Positions 29,641-40,590 of a stretch of 64,000 nucleotides of DNA are shown here, in pieces. Made by a program: the position numbers and the translations under genes. Each line of letters begins with the position of its first letter. The stretch's first letter is position 1. The notes below the pieces were generated by a model. It ran no database searches. It worked only from the letters and a program-made list of their open reading frames with translations, and was not told the DNA's origin. The stretch is from Deinandra increscens subsp. villosa (Eukaryota; Streptophyta; Magnoliopsida; Asterales; Asteraceae), in assembly GCA_039602395.1 (NCBI GenBank), contig JBCNJP010000020.1, positions 16,098,483 to 16,162,482 of the forward strand, in the 5' to 3' direction.

Positions 29641-31732
29641 ACTCGAAGCTATTTCAGAATACCCAACTCAACATTCGAAATATGAATTTGTTGGTTAACG
29701 AAAATTTTTATTTTAAAATTATTACACAATTGAGTGACATTGCTTACCTAGTTACCTATATTTAGTCGCTATTGATCACTTAGTATATTATTATTTTAAC
29801 CTAATTACATGTACAACTCCAACAATTAAATTGTTTAAATATATATCAAGACTACGGCTCTGTCTGAGACCCAAGGACTCGGTCCCTTATGTTTTCCTGG
29901 CTGACTCGGTCAGGCCTTTTGTTGGCCATGGGTCAGCTGGGGCTGACTCGGACATAGCTCTTATGTGGCGAGTTAAACAAGCGGACCACTTACTGGGTCA
30001 GTGGTCAGCTCTTATTGAACCCAGTAAGAGGTTATCAAACAGCCCCTACGTATAACTACGCTGACGTGTCCTTTATATATAACACTATGAATGAATGCTA
30101 CATAATGAACCGGCATAGCTTGACTGCGTGAGTACTTATGAAAAAAAAACACCGTGTGTTAAACTTTTAATCAGAATTTATGTTTTCCAGCTGCAACACG
30201 CCAGGTCTTTTTTCTTTTTTCTTGTACATATATAAAATACAAATTGTTATTGTCTTTTTGTGATTTTTTTTGCTTTGTTATTTTTTTTGTCTTTATTATT
30301 ATTTTTTATTTTTGTTTTGTTTTGATTTTTATCAGAACACAACGAGTTTAATTAGCAAAGTGGTTGGTAATGTAATACGTATAGTAGTGTAACGTAGAAT
30401 TTATTTCTGTTTTCATTTTCAGTTTCATCGAATTTAACACACGGTGGTGGTGTAAGAGGTACAACCACATAACATAGCTTTTAGGTCAAATACTCAATAG
30501 CTTAAGCGTCTAGATTATTACACAGTTTTTTATTTTGTTTTCTTTCCATATCGTTATTGCATTTGTCCCCATCTTTATAATTAACAGAACCGCTTTTAAG
30601 AAACCAAAACATCGGCCATATATATAGCTAGACGTGGTTTTGACTCGTGCTCAAAAGTTATAAAATATGATGAAAACTTGAAAAGTTTGTTTACTTTACA
30701 AAATATAATATGCAAATTCAATTCCATAATGGACCTCGCCTTTGAGCTTAGGTTCTTGATAATCTGGCACCCACCCAATCACGTCTATTTAAAAACTCCG
30801 AACCTACTGGTTCGAAGGTCAGCAATCCATTAAAGAAGTGGTGCACCTACGACTGGAGCCATTGTTTATACATGTAAGGGGAGGTTAATTGGGGAAAGAA
30901 AAAAAAAGAGAGAACTTAGGAATCTTTCTAAAAAAATCATTATTTTTTTAAAAAAATCAAAATTTTATATTGTTTAATTTTAGATATGATCAACAAATTT
31001 TATTTTACATGTAAACTAACACATTTTATATATGCAACACAGAAAATAGATTTATCACTTTTTTGTGTTAAATGAAAGAAAAAATAGGGAACCAAACCAA
31101 AATTTTAAGTTGTTTATTTTTTAAAATGATCAATTAATATTATTACATATAAACTATCGTATTAATTTACAAACATAGAAAATAAATCGATTTTTTATAA
31201 CCCTTAAACTCATATTTAATAATGATCACAATCATGATATGTATGTACAAGCGCATGCATACATCATGATGATGGATACATGACATATATATGGTGTGAC
31301 TATATTTGTAGGGTACGTTCTTTATAACCCGAAAACCCATATTTGGGTCCATCAAAATCATGCTTTGTTCTCGTGCTTAAAGAAGCCTGGCATGTGCTGC
31401 TTTCACATGTTTGATCTCATAATTTAGAAAAAAGAGAGAACAAACTCCGACCAAATTATTTAACAGTTGAACAACTTTTTAAATTTAATCACTAAATTAA
31501 AAAAAAAAATCTATATAATATATATATATATACAGGAAAAATATATCTTACTAGAAATTAATAAAATATTTGTTTAATTATTTCAGATTAATGATAAGCT
31601 TAAAGAAGAGTGCATGTGGACTTTGTATTTTTTAGTATATTTTTTTAGTTTATTAGAACTACAAACATACACACCTAAAATCTATATATTTTCTATCTTA
31701 ATTGTTATGTGTCTTAAATCACTACTTTTTGG

Positions 31733-31781
<49 letters not shown>

Positions 31782-31798
31782 CAAGCGGCCTAAATTAA
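29641..31798. other. Intergenic DNA with a short inverted-repeat element and TA microsatellite
   Basis: A GC-richer block at about 29850-30060 ('actcggtc', 'gggtcag' words) stands out but shows no protein or TE signature. A perfect 14-bp inverted repeat CACCGTGTGTTAAA at 30150-30163 and 30433-30446 brackets about 270 bp and may be a MITE; I see no TSD. A (TA) microsatellite of about 24 units lies at 31733-31780. No gene is supported. Confidence 0.4.
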
Positions 31799-32196
31799 AT
31801 GAAGAAAGATAAAGAGCACTTAAGATAGGGGACCAGTTCATGTGTAGAAGGTGGGTTCATCTGAACGATCTACTTCTGAAAATATTGAATGGATATAAAG
31901 ATCGACCTGCATGCTTAATTATATCAAGGTATAAGTGGAGTTACGTTACGTACGCCTATAACTACTAAAAGACTTGATGTTTCATGATTATACTATATGT
32001 CTATATATATATATATATATACAGACTATATTTATTATGTTTACAAGCTAGGTAGTTAATTAAGTTGGTGTATGTCAGAAAATATATATCTTGGTTAGAT
32101 CTATACATTATATCGATCGGATGTACGTGCCCGTCAGACAAACTTTTATACACATGAATTGGTCCCCTATCGTAAGTGCTCTTTATATGTCTTCAT
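31799..32196. mobile_element. MITE-like element with ~48-bp inverted ends
   Basis: The left arm 31799-31846 ('atgaag...aaagagcactta-gataggggacca') is repeated inverted at 32149-32196 with about six mismatches. The interior is AT-rich and non-coding and contains a TA run at about 32002-32021. The TSD is not certain. It sits directly beside the LINE remnant starting at about 32205. Confidence 0.55.
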
Positions 32197-32204
32197 TTTT
32201 ACTT

Positions 32205-33375
32205 TGGAGGAGGTAAAGGCTGCGGTATATATGGTCTTCAATTTCATGAAGATGCAGGAAGAATAAACAATGGGTACTGCTTGTCATTTTTTATAGTTCT
32301 TATTCCAAAGTGTAGGGACCCTACCACACCAGTTTGGTGAATTTATTGAATAAGGTAGTTACTAAGACTCTTATGCTTCGTCTAAAACCGGTATTAACAG
32401 CCTTCCTTAAGGGCATGAAGAAGCATATTGGATGGTCCTTTAGTCTTAAATGAGATAATTGCTTAGATGAAAGGAGGAATGAATCATTTAATTTTAAAAT
32501 TATAGACATTTAGAAGGCCCATGATTCTTTAAATTGGAACTTTCCAGACGATGTTTTGAGTTTGCATGGTTTTCCACCAAGGTGGAGGAAGTGGGTGAGT
32601 GGCCTTTTACGTACTGCCCGGAAATGCGTTGGTTTTAGTGAACGGATCACCAACAAAAGAGTTTCGGTGCTCTAGGTGCCTACGTCAAGGGGATCCGCTA
32701 TCCCCGTTCCTGTTTGTAATTGTGATGAATGCTCTGTCGGTGGTAATAAAAAAGACTGGTGTGATTTTGGGTGTTTATTGGGATTCAGCTACCTAACGGG
32801 GGATTGAGTGTGTCACACATAATGTATGCGGATGATTTTGTATTCCTTGGTAGTTGGTCTGAAACAAACGCATAAAATATGGTTCGAATTCTGAGGGGAT
32901 TCTACCCAGTCTCGAGTTTAAAGGTAAATCTTAAGAAGAGCTCGGTCTTTGGGATTGGGATTGACGAATGGGGCCTCAATATGCTAGTTGATCACATTCT
33001 AAAGCGTAGAAGGAGCGAGTTTCCTTTCAAACACCTAAGATTGATGATTGGTGCCAATATGAATCAACTGAAGAACTAGAAGCCGGTCATTGATACATTT
33101 GAAGAAGGCTATCTAGGTGGAAGGCAAAAACTCTATCGATGGCCGGGGGCAGGGTTGTATTGATTAAATCGGTTCTTAATGCCCCACCCTTATATTATTT
33201 CGCTTTTCATGCTCCAAATAATGTCTTGGAGTGTTTGGACAAAATCAGTAGGCGTATTATGTGGGGTGGATCCATGGAGAATCATAAAATGAATTGGGTG
33301 GCTTAGGAGCGGGTCACGGTTTCAAAGGATCTGGGTGGGTTGGGACTTAGTTTTTTGACAATGTATCACTTGCTC
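32205..33375 (+). pseudogene. Second decayed LINE reverse transcriptase
   Basis: In order on the plus strand: 'EEVKAAV' (about 32211); a remnant of the 'LIPK' block (about 32300); 'GPLVLNEII' (about 32433-32460); 'LVNGSPTKEF' (about 32632-32665); 'RQGDPLSPFLF' (about 32682-32716); the catalytic 'YADDFVFLG' (about 32825-32851); 'LKVNLKKSSVFGIG' (about 32920-32960); and the C-terminal 'KDLGGLGLSFL' block (about 33327-33360). Numerous stops and frameshifts separate these. It is of the same L1-like type as the minus-strand copy at 27917-29640 but in opposite orientation and with the catalytic YADD intact. Confidence 0.85.
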
Positions 33376-34115
33376 CCCAAAAGAGTCCAAACATGTCGTG
33401 CGACAAACATGGCATATCTCATCAATAGAGACACTTTTTGTCTAGTTGTCATGTCAAAGTGTTCTTTCATATGCTGCAAAATTTTACTAAAAATGGCACT
33501 TGCTAATGCATGTTGGACTTTAAGGGGTGAGGTCCTTATCAGTGAAACCGCTGAAGTCAAATCTTGAAATCGTACCATGAAGACAAGCTTAAGTGAAAGG
33601 CATAATCGAAATCCATACCTCATATACCATTGTCTCGTAAGATATGCTCTTGGAACATCCAAGATTGGGCCCTCGGTGCCAAAAATGCTTAAGATGAAGC
33701 CTCAACAGCTAAATACAACCCTAAGCTCACATACAACAGGTAAAGAAGCAAGTCGCCATTAGAGCTCTCCAAAGGAATGACCTTCAGAACCCACAATGTC
33801 CTCAATCTCCCCGTGTAATCCTTTGTCAAAGAGCATCACAATCTTCTCCACGTGAATAGGTTGATAAGTCCTCAAGTCAAAGAAAAGTTTGTTAATACTC
33901 ATACATGATCGAAGTAGGAGTAACTCGCTTTGCGGATCACCTAGCTTGGGATGAAGGCACATTAGATTAACAGCATTAATAGCTCTCTTCTTTGCTAGCC
34001 TGCTAATAAAACCCTCATCTCTGATAAATATTCTTAAATTAAAGGATGGAAATAAATATGCTAAATGAGTTGATGATGCTATAGCTTTTGTTAAAGAAAG
34101 ATGATAGACTAGCAT
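33366..34115 (-). pseudogene. Fragment of a dispersed plant retroelement-associated protein
   Basis: A minus-strand frame 34115-33759 contains 'DPQSELLLLRSCMSINKLFF' and ends at a stop; the same frame resumes after it at 33662-33366 with 'LASAIFSKILQHMKEHFDMT'. I recognise both blocks from a protein repeated through many plant genomes and usually annotated as reverse-transcriptase-related or 'auxilin-like'; this is memory, not a search. A stop stands where the family usually has Gln just before 'WRLASLP'. It meets the plus-strand LINE tail end to end, so the two may belong to a rearranged insertion. Confidence 0.5.
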
Positions 34116-35240
34116 CTTTTACTTATTTATTATATAAATTTAAGCAAATTGTTAAGGAAAATTTTTAAAATAGTATGTATAGTTTATGTTTTTTTCTTTT
34201 TACTTTACATTATGAAATAATGGTTCATGGAGCACCCTAAATCTCGCGTGCAAATGTGCGTCCTGCACTTAACAGACTAGCAACGCCGAGAAACACCTTT
34301 ATGTTTTTAACCTAGTGCTCGAGGTGACTAGATGTGTATGAACAATGGATCTAGGTCATATGATGTGTTGTTGATCAAGGATCCTAACTAGTGCATGTTG
34401 TTTATCCATCAATGTTGATCAAAGCAAAATAGTTGTAAGGCGACCCTTTCTGATTAGTGAACGCTTCACCTAATAACCTGAGTGGAGTGGATCCTCCCTT
34501 ATTACAGGATGTTGATCATTAGTGGATCCCTCATTGATGCTAATAAGAGAAAAATAGTTTTGTGTCTTTGTATTTTCTCTATGACAACACACGCAATGCA
34601 CATCTAGTAACCCACATCTACTAAGTAAACAATATAATCATTTTTTTTTTACTCTTATGTGAGAACAAGTGTCTTGACATAAGATAAAGTAACCCGAAAA
34701 TAAAATAAAGATGAAAAGGTTATTCAATAAAATATTTGGTAAATGTGATCCATTATTGAATGAAAACCGGTGATGAACAAAGATTTAGAAACGTGATGTT
34801 TACACACATTGTCCACGAGCCTTGTTTCACGTCACATGTTGTTAGGTATATGCATGTGCCTAGATTTTTCAAACATCAAATGCCAGAAGAATTTTAGAAT
34901 TGTGCTTGCTTGCTACATAAACCTAATAGTTAAATTAACGGGTTTTTTTTTCAAGAAAAGATTAAAAGTTAAGTAGAATTGATGTAAATTTAATTGTTTT
35001 AATGTAATGTAATTTATCAGAGAAGTAAATAAATTAGATCATGAGCTAAACGATGTGATTAACTCGTTTTTTATTTCTCATTGGAAAAGAACTGAAGAAA
35101 GACACGAAATAGGGAGGAAATTAATCAATCATGAATTCGGAAATCAAGTTGCACTATAAATATATTCGATCATCATTTTCAAATAATGAAAAGTTCCGTT
35201 CTCATTATGAAGGTTACTGCTAATGTAAAATTAGTTTTTA
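34116..35240. other. AT-rich intergenic DNA, nothing recognised
   Basis: There is no supported gene. Several 'ggatcc' and 'gttgatca' words recur at about 34370-34530 but form no clear repeat. Confidence 0.4.
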
Positions 35241-36262
35241 GAGTAAACTACGGATTACGTCCTTTATAGTTATTGAAATTATGGATTTTAACCTTTCTAA
35301 AAACTAATTACACAAGACAACCTTTAAAGTTATTTTCTTTTCAGAAATGAACCTTTTCACTAACTGGCATCCAAATTAACCGTTAAGTGGGCACATGATT
35401 GGCACATGCTAGGGTATAAAGGTAATTTTACCCTAGAAAAAACCCAACACCTATAATCCCGATCGTTTTATTTTATTTTATTATTTTTAACAAAACAACA
35501 ATCTCACAATCATCTTCTTTCCTTTATAAAGACCCGATTTTTAGGTCCTTTACATCTTTAAAATCTTGAACCATTATCTCTTTTTCAATATTCAAAATCC
35601 CCAACACATTCATCTATCTCGACCCCGTGAACTGTGAAGCATTCTCTCTATTTTTTTTCTTTCAAAATCTCGATCCCTTCATCTTTGTACATTCCAATCA
35701 TCTCGATCCGCCTCGAGTTAAAAGTATGAAAATGATCGTTTCCCTTAAAACTAACATGAGCATCATTTTTCTTTACATCAATTTTAATACTTGATCAGGA
35801 TGAGTGGAATTGCCCCCATGATTTAAAGGTAACATGAAATTGAATCTATGTTCCTTAAAACTAAATTCAAAGAAGCAACATTCATAAGCTTACGGTACAC
35901 AACTTCAATTTCATCTGGAAGGAGTGATGAGCGAATGATCGATTTTTCCATGGTTCCCAATTTCTTGGAGGAGCAAGCGTTTAATCAGGGGTGGTTTTAT
36001 GGGATCGTAGTTCAAAAGAAATAACGGTCTATCAAATTTTAAAGGTTTATCACGACGGGGTTTTTTTAAGGGTAAAATTACCCTTTTATCCTAGCATGTG
36101 CCAAATCATGTGCCCACTTAACGGTTAATTTGGATGCCAGTTAATGAAAAGGTCCAATTCTGAAAAGAAAATAACTTTAAAGGTTGTCTCATGTAATTAG
36201 TTTTAAGAAAGGTTAAAATCCATAATTTGATAACTATAAAGGACGTAATCTGTAATTTACTC
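35241..36262. mobile_element. Long-TIR MULE-like element (1022 bp)
   Basis: Inverted terminal repeats of about 210 bp begin GAGTAAACTACGGATTACGTCC on the left and their complement closes the right side. Flanks read ttagttttta (35231-35240) and ttagttttaa (36263-36272), a 9-10 bp duplication with one mismatch. Long TIRs with a TSD of about 9 bp point to the Mutator superfamily. The ~600-bp centre has no transposase, so the copy is non-autonomous. Confidence 0.75.
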
Positions 36263-37712
36263 TTAGTTTTAAGATGTGTGAGCTAGTTCTTCTAAAACAG
36301 CAACCAATCACCGGCATTTATTTTTTTTAGTTTTTTTCATTCCTTTTTAAAGAGAAAATAAAGTAAAATAGGACACTTTATAGTTTTTTAGAGAAAATTT
36401 ACGAGTCAATAAACGGGTCAGTCATGTAAAAAATTAGTTGAGGCTTATTATTCAACACGATTCCTTAAAACAAATTTTGAATCTTCTATGAAGACTCGTT
36501 TGTTTCCCAGGGTACAACAAGCAAAACAGAAGTACTGCCAGAGTAAACCAGAACCTGGACTATACCTTTGAAGACTCGTAGGCTGTAAAGACTTCGATCA
36601 CCGAAACCGAACTGCTATTCCAGAGTAGTGAGCAGAAGAGCAAAAATTCTTGAGAGTAGGAGAGTTCCTAGTTTTCAGGGGGTTTAGAAATGTTGGTGAT
36701 GAACTCTATTTATACTTGGCCTTACGTAAGATCTACCAGTATTAAACTATGGAATTAATTACTTTCGTTCAAAACAGTACCCAAACCTAAGTGCTTCAAA
36801 CCTTTCAACTTAGGAGTGGACTCACACAAGACATTTAATTAAAAGGGACCAACTTCTCTTATAAACCAATTCAAAGTTTGTGGGATACTCTCTAGTTCTT
36901 CCATTCACACATTCTACCCAAAAGTTCCAACACAATGTATCAAGTGTTTATAATTGTTTGAATTACAAGTCATCAACTTTATTTGGTTTCATTTAGTTGC
37001 TATGATTTAGTGTAACTTTTTGACACGACTCGTTCTTAATTGACATGTCACCCCATTGTGACCTGACCTAATAATCTAAAATGACCGGTTTTTGTTCCCG
37101 TTGACAAAAGATTTTGAATTCGTCACTGTTAAAGACCCACATTGACTACGAAACATCAACCATAAACATTTTGTTCTTCATCAACTTGTTGTATTTCTTT
37201 CATTCAAGATGGAAATGTAACTTTAACTTTACTCCTTTCCTACTATTTTGATCGGATTTATAGAAGTGTCTTTTATTTATATTAGAAATTGGATAGTATC
37301 TTATATATAGGTTTAGGACTCACGAATTGGAATTTAATGACTTGAATTTGTTTTCTAAGTCTAGTAGCAATAATAATATATATCATCCAATAAGCAGCGC
37401 ATTGTTTTCAAGGTTAATAAATCTAAAATTGTGACATCATATCATATGTTATTTTGAAAAGGAGCTAGACATGATATTATTCACGGAGGAGAATGTGTGA
37501 AGTGAAAGGAGGAGACAAACGGCAAGCCAATAATTCAATAAAACACGGTTTCTATATAAGATCGACCAATGCAAACCGACAAAACTACCTTCCAATCCAA
37601 ATTCAATTAATTAACGCGTAATCTCATTTTCTATCCATATATAAATTATTTAATCATTATATATTAAATAGTACAATGTGTGAGTGTTTTTGCTCGTTGT
37701 CGAGGGGATATG
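36263..37712. other. Intergenic DNA, nothing recognised
   Basis: No gene or complete repeat is seen. The stretch 36480-36920 is somewhat GC-richer and may be an old LTR or element interior, but I see no ends or motifs. Confidence 0.35.
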
Positions 37713-37720
37713 TGGGTATT

Positions 37721-38016
37721 CAGGGGCGTCTCGTGACGAGTTTTAAAAATATGCCTTTCTATATATTTTTTTTAATATAAATCAACGATAATTGTTAAAA
37801 AAATATGTCACATTCCTTATCAATTTATGGAATTAGTGAATTTTTTTTACTTAATTACTCATTTAATTACTTTAAATATAAGTTCAAATTTAAAAATTTA
37901 AAAATAAATATCGAATGATATATGATATATAATGAAGAAATACTTTTTCTTATGCTCTCTTCAAAACATATGCCATGTGCGATCGCCCACCCTGCACACC
38001 CTCAAAGACACCCCTG
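37721..38016. mobile_element. hAT-type MITE (296 bp)
   Basis: The ends are CAGGGGCGTCT and AGACACCCCTG (11-bp TIR, one mismatch). Flanks are tgggtatt (37713-37720) and tgggtatc (38017-38024), an 8-bp duplication with one mismatch, as made by hAT transposases. The interior does not code for a transposase; the frame at 37922-38125 crosses the element end and is not a gene. Confidence 0.75.
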
Positions 38017-38389
38017 TGGGTATCTTAATCCTAATAAAGCAATAAAAATTGTGCCACATGTCTCATTTATAAAGTGTCCATATCACCACGCCACATGTCA
38101 AGCTCACATTGAATTACAAATTTAAGAAATCATCAATTAAGTTAATTACCAATTTTATCAAAAGTAAAATTTTATTTTAAAATTTTGATAAAACTAATGT
38201 AGATTTGATTAATTACTTAATAATTTTAGTTTTTTTATGAAATAATCAATAACTTGTCAAACATAATAAATTTTTAAATGTATTAAATTATTATTTAATA
38301 TAATATGATAATTTTATATCAATCATAATTTTATAAATTTCTTGATCATTATCTTTTTCTTTGTACTTATCTAATATTATATATCTATA

Positions 38390-38423
38390 TTCAGCCCGTG
38401 TAGTATACGGGTTACTAACCTAG
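38390..38423 (+). mobile_element. Helitron-type 3' terminus
   Basis: The sequence has an 8-bp hairpin CCCGTGTAGTATACGGG followed after a short spacer by CTAG at 38420-38423 and then T. A subterminal hairpin, CTRR end and insertion before T are the Helitron 3' signature. The 5' TC end cannot be located by eye, so the element's extent to the left is unknown. Confidence 0.5.
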
Positions 38424-39776
38424 TTGTATATAAAGCAATTACATTGTTATAACGCAACATGAAAAAAACGGAGCATAATGACATTAACATTATAAGCAAA
38501 TACCTAAAAGTTATGTTAAACGGCTATACTTATTATACAACTCTTCTGCTAAATTTGCGGCGTTTGAAAAAAAAACAAAAAATAATTAAAAATTAAAAAT
38601 TTACGTTGCTACGTGGCAATCACCCATTCCGCCACCTAGACCAATGTCATGTTGTTACGCATTGTCACAGTGATAACGTTGATACACAAAATAATATTGC
38701 ATTATTATAACGCAACATAAATGAAACAGAAATTCAAAAAGACAACATAATGACGGTAAAATCAAAAGCTAAATGCTCAAAGTATAGAATCTGGGACTTA
38801 ATGGTTATTTTACACGATTGCACCTATCATACCACTAACTACTGTGCTAAATGTATCACGCTTTGATTAATAAATTAAATATTAATGACACATGACATCT
38901 GCGTACTTCGTCTCACCGAGACCTACACCTCTACGTCGCTTAGTAAGGACTAGAAAACCCCTATCGAACTATTATGTTCGTTTCGTTCAGATTAGTTAAG
39001 AACAATGATTTCTTGAGAGCAAGTGGGTAGATGTTACAGAGAAAAGAGAAGTTGTGTAAGCCTTTTAGTGTGTCTTGCCTCAACCCTTGAGGTCAACATT
39101 TATAGTGGAAATATCAATCTTGAAACACCTAAAAATTAAACCCTTGAGGTCAGCATTTATAATGGAAATATCAACCTTGAAACAACTAACAATTAAAAAA
39201 TTATTAAAATTAATTACACGTATTCAAAGAAATCTTTTTTGTTTCTTTTGACAAAAACGGGTTGTTTTGGGTTGAGATTTTATCAACATATTCAATGGAC
39301 ACTTGGGTGCACACACTAGGTGCTTCTGTAGCCGCGCCACTCATGCAAGTCAGCCAAACCCGCACATGAGCACTTCCACACCATATGTGCAGGTCACCTA
39401 GATCTGCGCATCGTCGTCGCGTTTATACATATATTCGGTTGTTTCACACCCTTGGGTTCCCTTGAATGTATCCTACTAAAAAACATTTGAAGGAAAGCTC
39501 CTCCTTATATACCACATTGAGTTTCATCCCCAACCAATGTGGGATAATTTTCCCCGCTTTTATTTAGACGTTGTCTCAGATTCGTAACTTTTAACAACTT
39601 TGAACCTTCAACTTTCAGTATCGATATCTTATTCATGATAGTTTGGTTTTAAATTTGGTTTGATGCATTAGAAAGCCTTCACAATGTATAACACAAACAC
39701 TGAAAATAACAACTATATTAACATGAGTTACTTATAGTTATTTCTATCGAAATTTGATTTAAAAAAACACGGTTTC
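38424..39776. other. Intergenic repeats
   Basis: A module beginning 'ttataacgcaacat' occurs twice (about 38448 and 38707). A related module with 'gccacgtg' or 'ccacgcgg' is seen at about 49010-49130 and 57540-57790. A ~62-bp tandem duplication, 'aacccttgaggtca-catttata-tggaaatatcaa', lies at about 39081-39200. No gene is seen. Confidence 0.4.
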
Positions 39777-39784
39777 CCTATTTA

Positions 39785-40582
39785 CAGGGGCGGACCTATA
39801 TAAGGCCCAGAGGGTCCCCGTGGACCCCCTCAACTTCGTACGCAAAGTGAAAATTATATGAACGGTTTTGATGAAAAAAAAATTGTAATAGGGAGTTATT
39901 AAATAAATAGTTTGGTAAAGTGAAAACAAAGGTTCCCATTAGCCGGGTGGTAAGATAGGCCGTTGAGTTTGGAAGGTCGTGTGTTCGAGGTGCTCTCTTT
40001 GTATTCCTTTTTTCATTTTATTAAAATGAATCCACTTTGAGGTGCTCTCTCTGTATTCCTTTTTTCTATTTATTAATTTGAATCCACTGAATCCTTTACA
40101 ACGGTGAGTTAAGTTTCTTCATCTTTTCTCGCAATTAGAATATTTACCGATTTATGGTTCCAATTTCTTCCACTTTGTGTATATTTTGTTTTCAATTTGT
40201 TCCGCTTTTTGTATGTGTCAATGAGATTTGGTTGAATATGTTCTAAATAGTGGTCTGTTTATAAGAATTTGACTAATTAGTGCTCTGTACAATTAAAGAG
40301 TTTCCAATTTGTTCTTATTAATTAATAATTTGAGTGCTCAATACGTTTGAATAGTTAATAATGCTCTCCAGACCGAACGAACACGAACAATTTAACTTTA
40401 AGTGAACACGAACATTAGTCGAACAAAAATGTTCTTGTTCGTGTTCGTTCATTAAGGAAATGGACATGTTCGTGTTTGTTTATGTTCGTTCATAAACGAA
40501 TATAATTTTAAACAAACACAAATTTAAGCGAACATAAAAAAAATTGTGGACCTCCTCAAAAAAAATTCTAGTTCCGCCCCTG
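39785..40582. mobile_element. hAT-type non-autonomous element (798 bp) with exact TSD
   Basis: Ends CAGGGGCGGA and TTCCGCCCCTG are flanked by a perfect 8-bp duplication cctattta (39777-39784 and 40583-40590). Its ends resemble those of the 308-bp copy at 50903-51210 ('ggcccaga-ggt', 'cgtacgc-aagtg'). Inside, about 39940-39992 looks like a tRNA-type promoter region ('agccgggtggtaag' and 'gtgttcgag'), followed by a ~55-bp tandem duplication (about 39988-40095) and an inverted cluster of 'ttcgtgttcgtt' words (about 40370-40500). No transposase is encoded. Confidence 0.85.
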
Positions 40583-40590
40583 CCTATTTA

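Noticed and set aside
39940..39992. Possible tRNA gene
   Set aside because: Box A and box B-like words are present but no acceptor stem or complete cloverleaf can be formed; kept only as a pol III-like motif within the hAT element.
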